Shown here: positions 1 through 7,457 of the stretch, piece by piece
Position numbering within the stretch: position 1 is the first letter of the stretch
Layout of the letters: each line of letters opens with the position of its first letter
Assembly (NCBI GenBank): GCA_023382975.1
Contig: JAHDXO010000064.1
Span: 1 to 60,653 of the forward strand
Origin: Pirellulaceae bacterium
GTDB taxonomy: Bacteria; Planctomycetota; Planctomycetia; Pirellulales; Pirellulaceae
Direction: 5' to 3'
Length of the DNA: 60,653 nucleotides
Position numbers and translations under genes: made by a program
Notes under the pieces: generated by a model
The model's database searches: none
What the model was told of the DNA's origin: nothing
Seen by the model: the letters and a program-made list of their open reading frames with translations, nothing else

Positions 1-116
1 GCTACGATCCGTTCGTAGGCCATTTTCCGCGTCAGAAAATGCTTCACGGCGTTGCCCTTCGGGGCGAACGGGGTGCTGGTGGTGAAGGGCGTTCGTGTAG
101 CACCGAGCGTAAGTAT

Positions 117-142
117 CCCACGGACAAGCCGTGGGCATTTTT
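117..142 (+). terminator. Terminator-like hairpin at left edge
   Basis: A 7-bp perfect stem (CCCACGG/CCGTGGG) with a 5-base loop is followed by CATTTTT, the layout of a Rho-independent terminator on the plus strand. The gene it would end lies left of the window or is not recognisable. It could instead be one more dispersed palindrome of the kind that fills this genome. The rest of positions 1-289 shows no gene. Confidence 0.4.
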
Positions 143-201
143 CACCCCGAGCGCTGCCCGCACTGCGAAGGGGCGTGCGCAGAGGCTCCTGTGCAAATCG
201 G

Positions 202-226
202 ACACTTATTTTCTCGAACGCTGTTT
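202..226. repeat. Degenerate end of the 98-bp MITE-like family
   Basis: The stretch contains TTCTCGAACG followed by a diverged tail. It matches the right terminal repeat of the elements at 1687-1784 and 5697-5794 with a few mismatches. No matching left end is visible, so it is at best a solo or decayed end. Confidence 0.35.
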
Positions 227-237
227 AGAGCAGTTGT

Positions 238-282
238 CAGGAGACCGGCCACAGCGCGGGTCGGGAGACCGGCCACGGCGCG
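238..282. repeat. Two direct copies of a GAGACCGGCCAC repeat
   Basis: Two copies of a ~21-bp unit built on GGAGACCGGCCAC followed by (A/G)GCGCG lie side by side just downstream of the UDP-glucose dehydrogenase stop codon. A third copy sits at about 28167-28190, upstream of the DUF11 lipoprotein gene. The unit contains the palindrome GACCGGCC. It is probably another dispersed REP-like family in intergenic DNA. Confidence 0.5.
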
Positions 283-289
283 CGATGGG

Positions 290-1678
290 TTACGGACGAT
301 GGAGGAGAGGTGTCTTGCCAACGGCGTAGACATCGAAGCCCAGGGCGTGCAGGGCGGGATGGTCCAGGCAGTTGCGGCCGTCGAAGAGGGCGGCTGGTTG
401 AATCATGTCGGCGAAGATGCGGGCGTAGTCGAGATTGCGATACTGTTGCCAGTCGGTCAGGACGGCCAGGGCGTGGGCGCCTCGGGCGGCGGCGTAGGGG
501 TCGGGTTCGTACTGGACGGCGGCTCCCAGATCGGCCAAGTCGCGGCGGGCATTGTCCAGCGCCTCGGGGTCGCTGACCACCACCGCGGCCCGCTCGTCGA
601 CCAATCGCCGACAGACCCGGATCGCGGGGCTCTCGCGGGTGTCGCCCGTGTCGGCCTTGAAGGCGAATCCCAACACGGCAATCCGCTTGCCCGCCACCGT
701 GTTGAACATGCTCTGCACCATCCGGCTGACAAAGCGGTCGGTCTGGTAATCGTTCAGCGCCACCACGCTGGTCCAGTAGGACGCCACCTCGTGCAGTCCG
801 TAATGCTCGCACAGATAGGCCAAGTTCAAGATGTCTTTCCGGAAGCACGAACCCCCGAATCCGACCCCGGCGCGCAGGAACTTGGAGCCGATGCGCGAGT
901 CCATGCCGATGGCTTGCGCCACTTCCTGGACATCCGCCTCCGTCGCTTCGCACAGGGCAGAGATGCTGTTGATCGAGCTGATTCGCTGAGCCAGAAACGC
1001 ATTGGCCGCCAGCTTTGACAGTTCGCTGGACCAGACGTTGGTGGTCAGTATCCGCTCGCGCGGCACCCAGGCCGCGTACACGTCCACCAGTTCCCGCACG
1101 GCCGTTTGGCCGGTCGGGGTCGGGTCGCCGCCGATCAGCACGCGATCCGGGTTTTCCAAGTCGTGAACGGCCGTCCCTTCGGCCAGGAACTCGGGATTCG
1201 AGAGAACCTCGAACCGGACGCCGCTCGGGCCACTGGTCAGAATTCGCTTCATCGCTTGGGCCGTGCGCACCGGCAAGGTGCTTTTTTCGACCACGATCTT
1301 GTCCGTCGTCGAAAACTCGCGGATCTGCCGAGCTGTCTTCTCCCAGTATTGCAGGTCCGCCGCGCGGCCGGCGCCTTGGCCAAACGTCTTGGTCGGCGTG
1401 TTGACGCTCACAAAAATGATGTCCGACTCGGCAATCCCGGCCGCGATGTCGGTCGAGAAGAACAGATTGCGGCCACGCGACCGGGCTACCAGTTCGGGCA
1501 GGCCTGGCTCGTAGATCGGCAGCCGGTCGGATTGCCAGGCGGCGATGCGGTCCCGGTCGATGTCCACGACCGTCACGCGGCGGTCGGGACACCGCGCGGC
1601 GATCATCGCCATCGTCGGACCGCCGACATAGCCTGCGCCGATGCAGAGAATCGATTTCTTGTTGCGGTGTTTGGGCAT
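290..1678 (-). CDS. UDP-glucose 6-dehydrogenase, eukaryote-type
   Basis: 462 aa. It should oxidise UDP-glucose to UDP-glucuronate with two NAD+, a cytoplasmic step toward uronic-acid polysaccharides. An N-terminal Rossmann motif GAGYVGG is followed by a central dimer domain and a C-terminal UDP-binding domain. The catalytic Cys is residue 278 in GGSCFRKD. Stretches such as SVNTPTKT, GRAADL, FGGSCF and GFAFKADTGDTRES follow the animal/plant UGDH pattern rather than the shorter enterobacterial Ugd type; this comparison is from memory. The start was placed at the Met before the Rossmann strand. The sequence just upstream of that ATG is the edge of a 98-bp repeat, and no clear ribosome-binding site is visible. 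The DUF4038 gene lies upstream on the same strand. Confidence 0.93.
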   Translation of the reverse strand: MPKHRNKKSILCIGAGYVGGPTMAMIAARCPDRRVTVVDIDRDRIAAWQSDRLPIYEPGLPELVARSRGRNLFFSTDIAAGIAESDIIFVSVNTPTKTFGQGAGRAADLQYWEKTARQIREFSTTDKIVVEKSTLPVRTAQAMKRILTSGPSGVRFEVLSNPEFLAEGTAVHDLENPDRVLIGGDPTPTGQTAVRELVDVYAAWVPRERILTTNVWSSELSKLAANAFLAQRISSINSISALCEATEADVQEVAQAIGMDSRIGSKFLRAGVGFGGSCFRKDILNLAYLCEHYGLHEVASYWTSVVALNDYQTDRFVSRMVQSMFNTVAGKRIAVLGFAFKADTGDTRESPAIRVCRRLVDERAAVVVSDPEALDNARRDLADLGAAVQYEPDPYAAARGAHALAVLTDWQQYRNLDYARIFADMIQPAALFDGRNCLDHPALHALGFDVYAVGKTPLLHRP

Positions 1679-1683
1679 GTGAA

Positions 1684-1787
1684 TTAGCATCGTTCGAGAA
1701 AAAACTATCCAGTGTTTGATGCTGATCATCCCACGGAGTGTGATGGCTACGTTGGCGAGGCGACAGTTGTTTCTCGAACGATGCTTA
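1684..1787. mobile_element. MITE-like 98-bp inverted-repeat element, copy 1
   Basis: The core 1687-1784 begins GCATCGTTCGAGAAA and ends with its near-perfect inverse TTTCTCGAACGATGC, giving terminal inverted repeats of about 22 bp. It is flanked on both sides by TTA in direct orientation, consistent with a 3-bp target duplication. A second copy lies at 5697-5794 with about six differences. It has no coding capacity, so it must be moved by a transposase elsewhere. It sits exactly between the DUF4038 stop codon and the UGDH start. The right-hand TTA is itself the TAA stop codon of the DUF4038 gene. Confidence 0.8.
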
Positions 1788-3293
1788 CTGTCGCGTTCCG
1801 GGCGCGGGGTAGTGTTTTGCTGCATCGTCGAGAACCAGCACCCAGTCGAGCATTTCGCCCGGCTCGGGCGGGGAGAACTCCCGTTGGCCGCGATTGTCGA
1901 ACGTGCCGATCTCGGTCGCTTGGCCGTTGCGAGGATTGTACCACCAGGCGGTCACTTTCGAACCGGCGATCGCGTCCATCCGCACCCGGAAACTGCGGCT
2001 CACCGGTGCGTAGACCATCGCATACGTGCCTTCCGAGTCACGGGTGGCCACATAACGGTACCGGCCAGCGCCGGGAACGGCGGTCGGTACGACCAGCCCG
2101 GTTGCCGACTGGTCGTCCGAACGATGGTCGACCACGATCGAATCGTCGGGGATCCGGGACAGGAACGGACGCGATTCCATCAGCCAACGCCCGTACTGCA
2201 TCTGTCGAGCGCCCGGTTGGTCGATCGCCTGGAACCAGGGCATCAACGGGTTGTTGATCGGATTGCGGCCCGGTTGCCACATCTGCCAGACCGAATGATG
2301 GCCGTAGGTGTGGCCCATGGCGCCGGTGAACAGATTCCAATAGAGCGGACGTCGGACGTCGGCCGCGATCGAATGGCCGAGCTCCTTGGGCCGAAACGAA
2401 ACCGGATGGTCTTCGTAGATCGGTTCGCCGTCCAACACCGGCTTGACCGGCGTGCGGTCGTAGTCCAAACGTGTGTTGTGGTAGCCCTCGTTGAACTTGG
2501 CGTTGTGTCCGTTCTGGCGCATGTTGAAGTCGAGCCAGTCGTCGTCGTGGAAATACTGGGACGAGCCCTGGCCGCCGCGGGGATGGAACGTTTGCAGATG
2601 CGCGCCGCCATCGCCCTTGCGAAGCCCGCGGGCCATGGCGCGCATGATCTCTTTGTGCTGCTGGTTTTCGATGGTCCGGTCGCCACCCAGAATCCAGATC
2701 ACGTGCTTGTCGCGATACCGGTTCCCGAGCCATTGGCCGTAGACCTCGGCGTTCTGCACCGTGAACAGCGGCTTGCCGTCCCGGGTTTCGTCATGCCAGT
2801 AGCGTCCCCAGGTCGGCAGAAAGCCGATGATCAGCCCGAGCGAGTTGGCTTTGTCCACGATGTAGTCGACATGGTCCCAATAATCGTTGGCGGGGCCATC
2901 CTTGACGGCCGGCCGAGCCGGATCTTGATCGACCAGCGGCAGGTGGCCGTAGGGGTTCGGATCGCGATGCCCGTCCAGTTCGGCGAGCGCCACCGCCTGG
3001 ATCACGGTGTAGCCGTTGACGGCCCGATTCTCGAGGTACCGATCGGCCTCGTCGCGGTTCAGCCGATGGAACAGCTCCCACGCCGTATCGCCCAGCCAGA
3101 AAAACGGCGTCCCGTCCGCGGCGACCAGAAACCGCCCGTTCTCCGAGACGTTCAGCCGTGCGAGCCGTCCGCCGGTGGGCGGCTGAGCCACTGCGAGCGA
3201 ACTGCTCAACATCAAACCGACCAGCGATACGATCGCCAAAGATCGGACTCGCGTCGTCCGCGCGAAAACAACGTTACACTCTAAACCTCTCAT
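1785..3293 (-). CDS. DUF4038/GH140-like exported glycosidase
   Basis: 502 aa. Residues ~18-37 form a signal peptide ending near ALA/VAQP, so the protein is exported. The mature N-terminus (NVSENGRFLV, then DGTPFFWLGDTAWELFH) is the hallmark of the DUF4038 apiosidase-like TIM barrel. The C-terminal ~90 residues resemble the beta-sandwich domain (putative collagen-binding, PF12904) that usually follows it. Known GH140 members release apiose from rhamnogalacturonan II; the substrate here is unknown. GAAGGAGACGCTC precedes the ATG. The stop codon coincides with the target duplication of the adjacent MITE-like element, so the insertion did not alter the reading frame. Confidence 0.85.
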   Translation of the reverse strand: MRGLECNVVFARTTRVRSLAIVSLVGLMLSSSLAVAQPPTGGRLARLNVSENGRFLVAADGTPFFWLGDTAWELFHRLNRDEADRYLENRAVNGYTVIQAVALAELDGHRDPNPYGHLPLVDQDPARPAVKDGPANDYWDHVDYIVDKANSLGLIIGFLPTWGRYWHDETRDGKPLFTVQNAEVYGQWLGNRYRDKHVIWILGGDRTIENQQHKEIMRAMARGLRKGDGGAHLQTFHPRGGQGSSQYFHDDDWLDFNMRQNGHNAKFNEGYHNTRLDYDRTPVKPVLDGEPIYEDHPVSFRPKELGHSIAADVRRPLYWNLFTGAMGHTYGHHSVWQMWQPGRNPINNPLMPWFQAIDQPGARQMQYGRWLMESRPFLSRIPDDSIVVDHRSDDQSATGLVVPTAVPGAGRYRYVATRDSEGTYAMVYAPVSRSFRVRMDAIAGSKVTAWWYNPRNGQATEIGTFDNRGQREFSPPEPGEMLDWVLVLDDAAKHYPAPGTRQ

Positions 3294-3328
3294 GAGCGTC
3301 TCCTTCGTTCGACTTGCTTGCGTTCACG

Positions 3329-3436
3329 CGGATTATTCACGAGGGCGCATTGTAGCACAGGCAGCTTGCCTGTGTTCCCCAAATTCAGGCTGGCAGCCTG
3401 TACTACGGCCCTGCGGAGCGCCTCGTGAATAATCCG
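3329..3436. repeat. Nested palindromic element with 18-bp terminal inverted repeats
   Basis: CGGATTATTCACGAGG at 3329 is repeated inverted at 3421-3436 (CCTCGTGAATAATCCG). Inside lies a second inverted repeat, GTAGCACAGGC (3352) to GGCAGCCTGTACTAC (ending 3406). The inner palindrome belongs to the same family as the one at 54981-55049. The whole unit lies in the intergenic space upstream of the DUF4038 gene. Confidence 0.65.
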
Positions 3437-3558
3437 GGGTTACGTCCATTGCTTTTGGGACATGCTGTGATGATACGAGCTGCGACCTTTGACTTCTTCA
3501 ATGCACTCCCGGCAACCGACTCAGCGACCGCGCAGGAAAAGGTTGTTCAATTCCCAAG

Positions 3559-3614
3559 TAGTAGGCACACTTCGTATGCCGTACACTGCGGACGGCACAC
3601 GGACTGTGCCTGCC
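3559..3614. repeat. GGCACAC...GTGTGCC palindrome
   Basis: GTAGGCACACTTCGTATGCCG is followed after a short spacer by its imperfect inverse CGGCACACGGACTGTGCCTGCC, with about 17 of 22 positions pairing. It is intergenic, downstream of the 3-hydroxyacyl-CoA dehydrogenase stop. It forms a long imperfect hairpin and may act as a bidirectional terminator or be another dispersed repeat. Confidence 0.45.
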
Positions 3615-3647
3615 ACAATTTGTTCAAGTGATTTCTGCGCGGTCGCT

Positions 3648-4604
3648 TCAGCCGTCCACGCCGCCGAAGTACCGGTTCGTCAGTTCGCGGACCGTCCAGG
3701 CGTGCTGAAGATAGAGTTCCTCCCACTGGCGCGCCTCTTCTTCGCTGTACTGATAGAATCCTCGCCCGTTGGCGATGCCGCGCGCGTCGCTGTCCATCAA
3801 CCTCTGCATCCTGGGTGGCAACTCGGTGGCCGTGCTGAGCGTTGGCAAGACGCCCTGCATCGCCCGCCCGTACAGGGCCGGGCCGCCGGTCAGATCGATC
3901 CAGCGGAACGGTCCGCAAATCGTTGCCCACAGCCCCAGCGCGTTGCGGCACGAGCGGTCGATGGTCTCGACGTCCGCGACGCCCAGTTCCAACAGGTTCA
4001 GCGCTTCACGGTACATGGCGTAACCGATGCGGTTGACAAGAAAGGCGGGGATGTCCTTCAGCACCAGACTCGGTTCCTTGCCGAGCGCGCGGGCCAAATC
4101 GACAGCGGCCGAGAGCGTCTCGTCCGACGTCTGCTCGCCGCGGATCAATTCCAGGAAGCGAGTAGCGTGCGCCGGCTCGGCCCAGTGCATGCCCAGCAAC
4201 CGATCGGGCTGCTTACAGCCTTGCTGCAAGCACGTGATGGGCAGCGAGGATGTGTTGCTGGCGATCGGCACGCCGCGGCCGACGACGGATTCGATTTCGT
4301 CGAACACCTGCCGCTTGACAGTTTGATCCTCGGCCACCGATTCGATGACAAAGCCGCAATCCGCCACGGCCTGGATGGTATCGACCGGCGTGTACCGTTC
4401 CGGCCAGGCGTCGGTCAGTTCGGGCGCGAAACCGGCGTGCTGGACCAAGTCCCGAATCGCTCGTCCGATGTACGCCCGCGCCTCGTCGTGCGTCGCTTGC
4501 CGACGCGTATACGCCACGACGCGGAATCCGTGGCCCAACAGGCACGCGGCAATTCCGCGTCCCAGCAGGCCCAGTCCCACGACTCCGACCGTTTTGAGAT
4601 TCAT
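3648..4604 (-). CDS. 3-hydroxyacyl-CoA dehydrogenase family protein
   Basis: 318 aa. The protein has an N-terminal NAD-binding Rossmann domain (GVVGLGLLGRGIA, residues ~7-19) and a C-terminal helical 3HCDH domain. The likely catalytic His is in LLGMHWAEPAH, where family members usually have HFFNP, so the active-site strand is non-standard and the substrate may not be acetoacetyl-CoA. A conserved-type IGRAI/FLVNRIGYAM stretch follows. It is cytoplasmic. The ATG was chosen because GGAAAGGAA sits 6 bases upstream; a TTG 15 bases earlier is the alternative. It follows the SDR gene by 59 bp on the same strand, so the two are probably co-transcribed. Confidence 0.85.
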   Translation of the reverse strand: MNLKTVGVVGLGLLGRGIAACLLGHGFRVVAYTRRQATHDEARAYIGRAIRDLVQHAGFAPELTDAWPERYTPVDTIQAVADCGFVIESVAEDQTVKRQVFDEIESVVGRGVPIASNTSSLPITCLQQGCKQPDRLLGMHWAEPAHATRFLELIRGEQTSDETLSAAVDLARALGKEPSLVLKDIPAFLVNRIGYAMYREALNLLELGVADVETIDRSCRNALGLWATICGPFRWIDLTGGPALYGRAMQGVLPTLSTATELPPRMQRLMDSDARGIANGRGFYQYSEEEARQWEELYLQHAWTVRELTNRYFGGVDG

Positions 4605-4663
4605 CGCGTTCCTTTCCAACAGAGATCGACGTCAACCCGGATGATTCATCACCTGGCAGGATT

Positions 4664-5605
4664 TCACGACCGCTTCGGCACGCTCTGCCGCAACACGTCC
4701 AAGGTCGAGAAGCGAAACTCGTACCCCAGTTCCGTCTGAAGGCGAGCGGGCGTCACGACCCACGGATAGCGGACGAAGTACAGGAAGCCCGCAGGCGACT
4801 CGTGCAACGGAAATCGCGTCCACCAGGCAAGCCAATGGGCGGCGTACGCCAGCCAGAAGGGAACCGGGAAGATGCGTCGCCCCGTCTCTCGGGCGATATC
4901 GGAGATGGTGATCCAGTCCGGTGGCGCGATGTTGAACGCTCCGCGCGCGTCCGCCGTCAGGATCGCGTCGATCGCCTGGACCACGTCCGACTCATGGACC
5001 AATTGCAGCGGCGCGTCGTACCCATCCAACTTGGCCAGGAACGGCATGCCGAAGATGAACCGCTGCAAGTAGTTCGCCATGTTCGGCCCGCCGATGACAC
5101 TTGGCCGCACCCAGCTCACCGCTATGTCCGGGTGATCCTCGGCGAAGGCAGCAACCAGCGACTCGACCTCCGTCTTGTCCGCGGCGTAACGGAACTGTTT
5201 GCGAGCGCGCAGCGGCCAGGTTTCAGGCATTGGCAGCGGATTGTCCGGCCATGCTCCGTAGGCCGTGGCGCTCGAGACGAACAGCAGACGCGCCGGCCGC
5301 ACTCCGGCTACCGCCTGCAATAGATTGATCGAGCCATCGACGTTGATCTCCCGCATTAATCGCTCGTTGCGCATGGGGGCAAAGGCAAAGGCGCCGTGGA
5401 GGACGGTATCGGGCTGGAACGAGCGGATTGCGTCGCCCAGACTCGGGCTGCGGATGTCGGCTTGCACGAATTCGTTCGGGACAATCGGCCCCGGTTCGCG
5501 AATGTCCAGCCCCAGGATCGTGACGTCCGGATGCGTTTGGCGGAAGTGCTCGACCAGCGCGGACCCCAAATAGCCCGAACTACCCGTGATCGCCAGTCTT
5601 TTCAT
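4664..5605 (-). CDS. NAD-dependent epimerase/dehydratase (extended SDR)
   Basis: 313 aa. The N-terminus carries the extended-SDR cofactor motif TGSSGYLGSALVEHF, followed by an acidic LDIRE that favours NAD over NADP. Ser in LFVSSATAYG and Tyr/Lys in RYAADK are the likely catalytic triad. The C-terminal half (substrate-binding part) is not diagnostic. Sugar-nucleotide epimerase or dehydratase activity is plausible but the substrate is unknown. It is first in a two-gene unit with the 3-hydroxyacyl-CoA dehydrogenase-like gene. The intergenic region upstream holds the second MITE-like copy. Confidence 0.85.
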   Translation of the reverse strand: MKRLAITGSSGYLGSALVEHFRQTHPDVTILGLDIREPGPIVPNEFVQADIRSPSLGDAIRSFQPDTVLHGAFAFAPMRNERLMREINVDGSINLLQAVAGVRPARLLFVSSATAYGAWPDNPLPMPETWPLRARKQFRYAADKTEVESLVAAFAEDHPDIAVSWVRPSVIGGPNMANYLQRFIFGMPFLAKLDGYDAPLQLVHESDVVQAIDAILTADARGAFNIAPPDWITISDIARETGRRIFPVPFWLAYAAHWLAWWTRFPLHESPAGFLYFVRYPWVVTPARLQTELGYEFRFSTLDVLRQSVPKRS

Positions 5606-5693
5606 CGAGGACGCTCCTGTCCATCGGGCTCATGTTGTCGCCGGCCGTCGCCGGCCTTCATCCGGGCATGGTCCATCACCCGGTGCCGCCGTG

Positions 5694-5797
5694 TTAGCAT
5701 CATTCGAGAAACAACTGTCCAGTGTTTATTGCTGATCATCCCACGGAGTGTGATGGCTACATTGGCGAGGCGACAGTTGTTTCTCGAACGATGCTTA
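5694..5797. mobile_element. MITE-like 98-bp inverted-repeat element, copy 2
   Basis: The core 5697-5794 is flanked by TTA on both sides in direct orientation. It matches the copy at 1687-1784 at all but about six positions. The terminal inverted repeats read GCATCATTCGAGAAACAACTG and its inverse. The element sits between the SDR start (5605) and the condensation-protein start (5941). It may carry promoter-like or terminator-like function for these divergent genes, but no such signal is obvious. Confidence 0.8.
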
Positions 5798-5940
5798 GCC
5801 CGAATTGTACTGGCGAACCAGCCCATGTTCTATCCGAGTATAATGCGGACGCCCCGTCGCCAGACAACTCGACGGCGGCGTCGGCGGCCGACTTGGATGC
5901 GCCGCTCTGTTACGAGGCTATCAAGGATACGGAGAGAACG

Positions 5941-7296
5941 ATGTTCCCTATGCGGATGACCTGTTTGGAAGAGTACATGTTTTGCGACGACCGTCCCGCC
6001 TATCCCATGACGGGGATCTTTCGTCTGCGGTTCTCCGGCAAGTTGGACCGCCCGGCGTTCGAGGCTTCCCTGGCCGACACCGTTCGGCGCCATCCTTTGC
6101 TGCGGGCGACCGTCGAGACTCGCCGCGGCCGGACGCCTCGCTGGATCGACCATCCGGACTGGCATCCGGTGGTTCAGTGGGACGCACCGACCAACCGATT
6201 CGGATACGTCTCGACGGAATTCCAGGATCTTACGCAATCGCCGGGGACGCGGGTCTGGGGGACGGCTGGCCCGCAGGGCGATCAAGTGGTCTTCCAGATC
6301 CATCACAGTTGCACGGATGCGTTGGGCCTGAATGCCATGCTCGACGATTTGCTGCTTGGCTACGCTCTTCGCATGGACGGCTGCGATGGCAGTTTGAAAC
6401 TGCCGGAGATCGACATGCAGCGGTTTCTCTGCCGGGGAGCCCCGGACTTGACGGTCTGGACACTGCTGAAGATGGCGCACAAACAGGCGTGGGGGCTGCT
6501 CGGAGCACGCGAATTCCTGATGCGATCGCCAGCACCCTTGGCGGGACCGACGGACGCCGTTGACATGATGGCCCCGCCCCCGGAGTTCCCTTGCGCGTTG
6601 ACCTGCGAGTTGTCGGGGGAAGAAACGAGGGCTCTTGTCGCCGCGGCGAAGTCCCGCCGAGTCACCGTCAACGACCTGCTGCTCCGGGATCTTTTCCTGG
6701 CGGCCGGCCAATGGCGGAAGCAGCGCCAAGTCGGCGGGGACAGGGACTGGCTGCGTTTCTCGGTGCCGATGAATTTGCGGTCGCCGGCCGACGCCCGGGC
6801 ACCCATGGCCAACTCGGTCAGTTCGGTGTTCATCGACCGCCGAGCGGTTGACTGCGAGGACTCCGACCGACTACTCGCCGGAATCCATGCGCAGATGTCG
6901 CTGATCAAACGACTGCAGCTCCAGTACACGTTCCTGCTTTCGCTGGGCGTCACTCGGTGGTTGCCGGGCGGCATCCGCAAAGGGACGACGGGCGACCGCT
7001 GCCGCTTGACCTGCTGGATGTCGAATATGGGATCCGTCTTTTCCCAATCGCCGTTGCCGCGAGTCGACGGACGGCTGAAGGCCGGCAACGTCGTGCTGGA
7101 GGCGCTGGACTACGTCATTCCGCTGCGCCCGCTGATGCACGCCGGAGTTCTCGTCCATACCTACGCGGGTCGTCTGCGCGTGCTGCTGAGCATCGATCCG
7201 CGGGCGGTCACGGACGAAGCGGGCCGGCAACTGCTCGATCTGTACATGGCACAGATCCGCCGCACAATCGTCGCCTCTGTTTCAGACGGCCCGTGA
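5941..7296 (+). CDS. Orphan condensation-domain acyltransferase
   Basis: 451 aa. The protein has the fold signature of the chloramphenicol-acetyltransferase/NRPS-condensation/WES-DGAT superfamily. The catalytic motif HHxxxD is HHSCTDALG with His121, His122 and Asp126, and a C-terminal SNMGSVFSQSPLP stretch fits the DFG-like region. Such stand-alone proteins join an acyl group to an alcohol or amine. The acceptor is unknown, and no adenylation, thiolation or ketosynthase gene is nearby. The ATG at 5941 follows GGAGAGAACG; a longer upstream frame runs into the repeat and is not used. The neighbour downstream is the unrelated YTV-like gene. Confidence 0.75.
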   Translation: MFPMRMTCLEEYMFCDDRPAYPMTGIFRLRFSGKLDRPAFEASLADTVRRHPLLRATVETRRGRTPRWIDHPDWHPVVQWDAPTNRFGYVSTEFQDLTQSPGTRVWGTAGPQGDQVVFQIHHSCTDALGLNAMLDDLLLGYALRMDGCDGSLKLPEIDMQRFLCRGAPDLTVWTLLKMAHKQAWGLLGAREFLMRSPAPLAGPTDAVDMMAPPPEFPCALTCELSGEETRALVAAAKSRRVTVNDLLLRDLFLAAGQWRKQRQVGGDRDWLRFSVPMNLRSPADARAPMANSVSSVFIDRRAVDCEDSDRLLAGIHAQMSLIKRLQLQYTFLLSLGVTRWLPGGIRKGTTGDRCRLTCWMSNMGSVFSQSPLPRVDGRLKAGNVVLEALDYVIPLRPLMHAGVLVHTYAGRLRVLLSIDPRAVTDEAGRQLLDLYMAQIRRTIVASVSDGP

Positions 7297-7457
7297 AGCG
7301 AGCCAAGCAGTGCCCCCAACCGTGCGCGAGCGGCAAATCCGTCGTTTCAAAAATATCCGTCACGGATCGGTCAGACGGCTTTTCGGCGATCGATGCAAGT
7401 TCCCGCGTGGAGCCGCCCGAAACTTGATTGCATCCGCTTTCAGGCAGGAGGGCTTCG

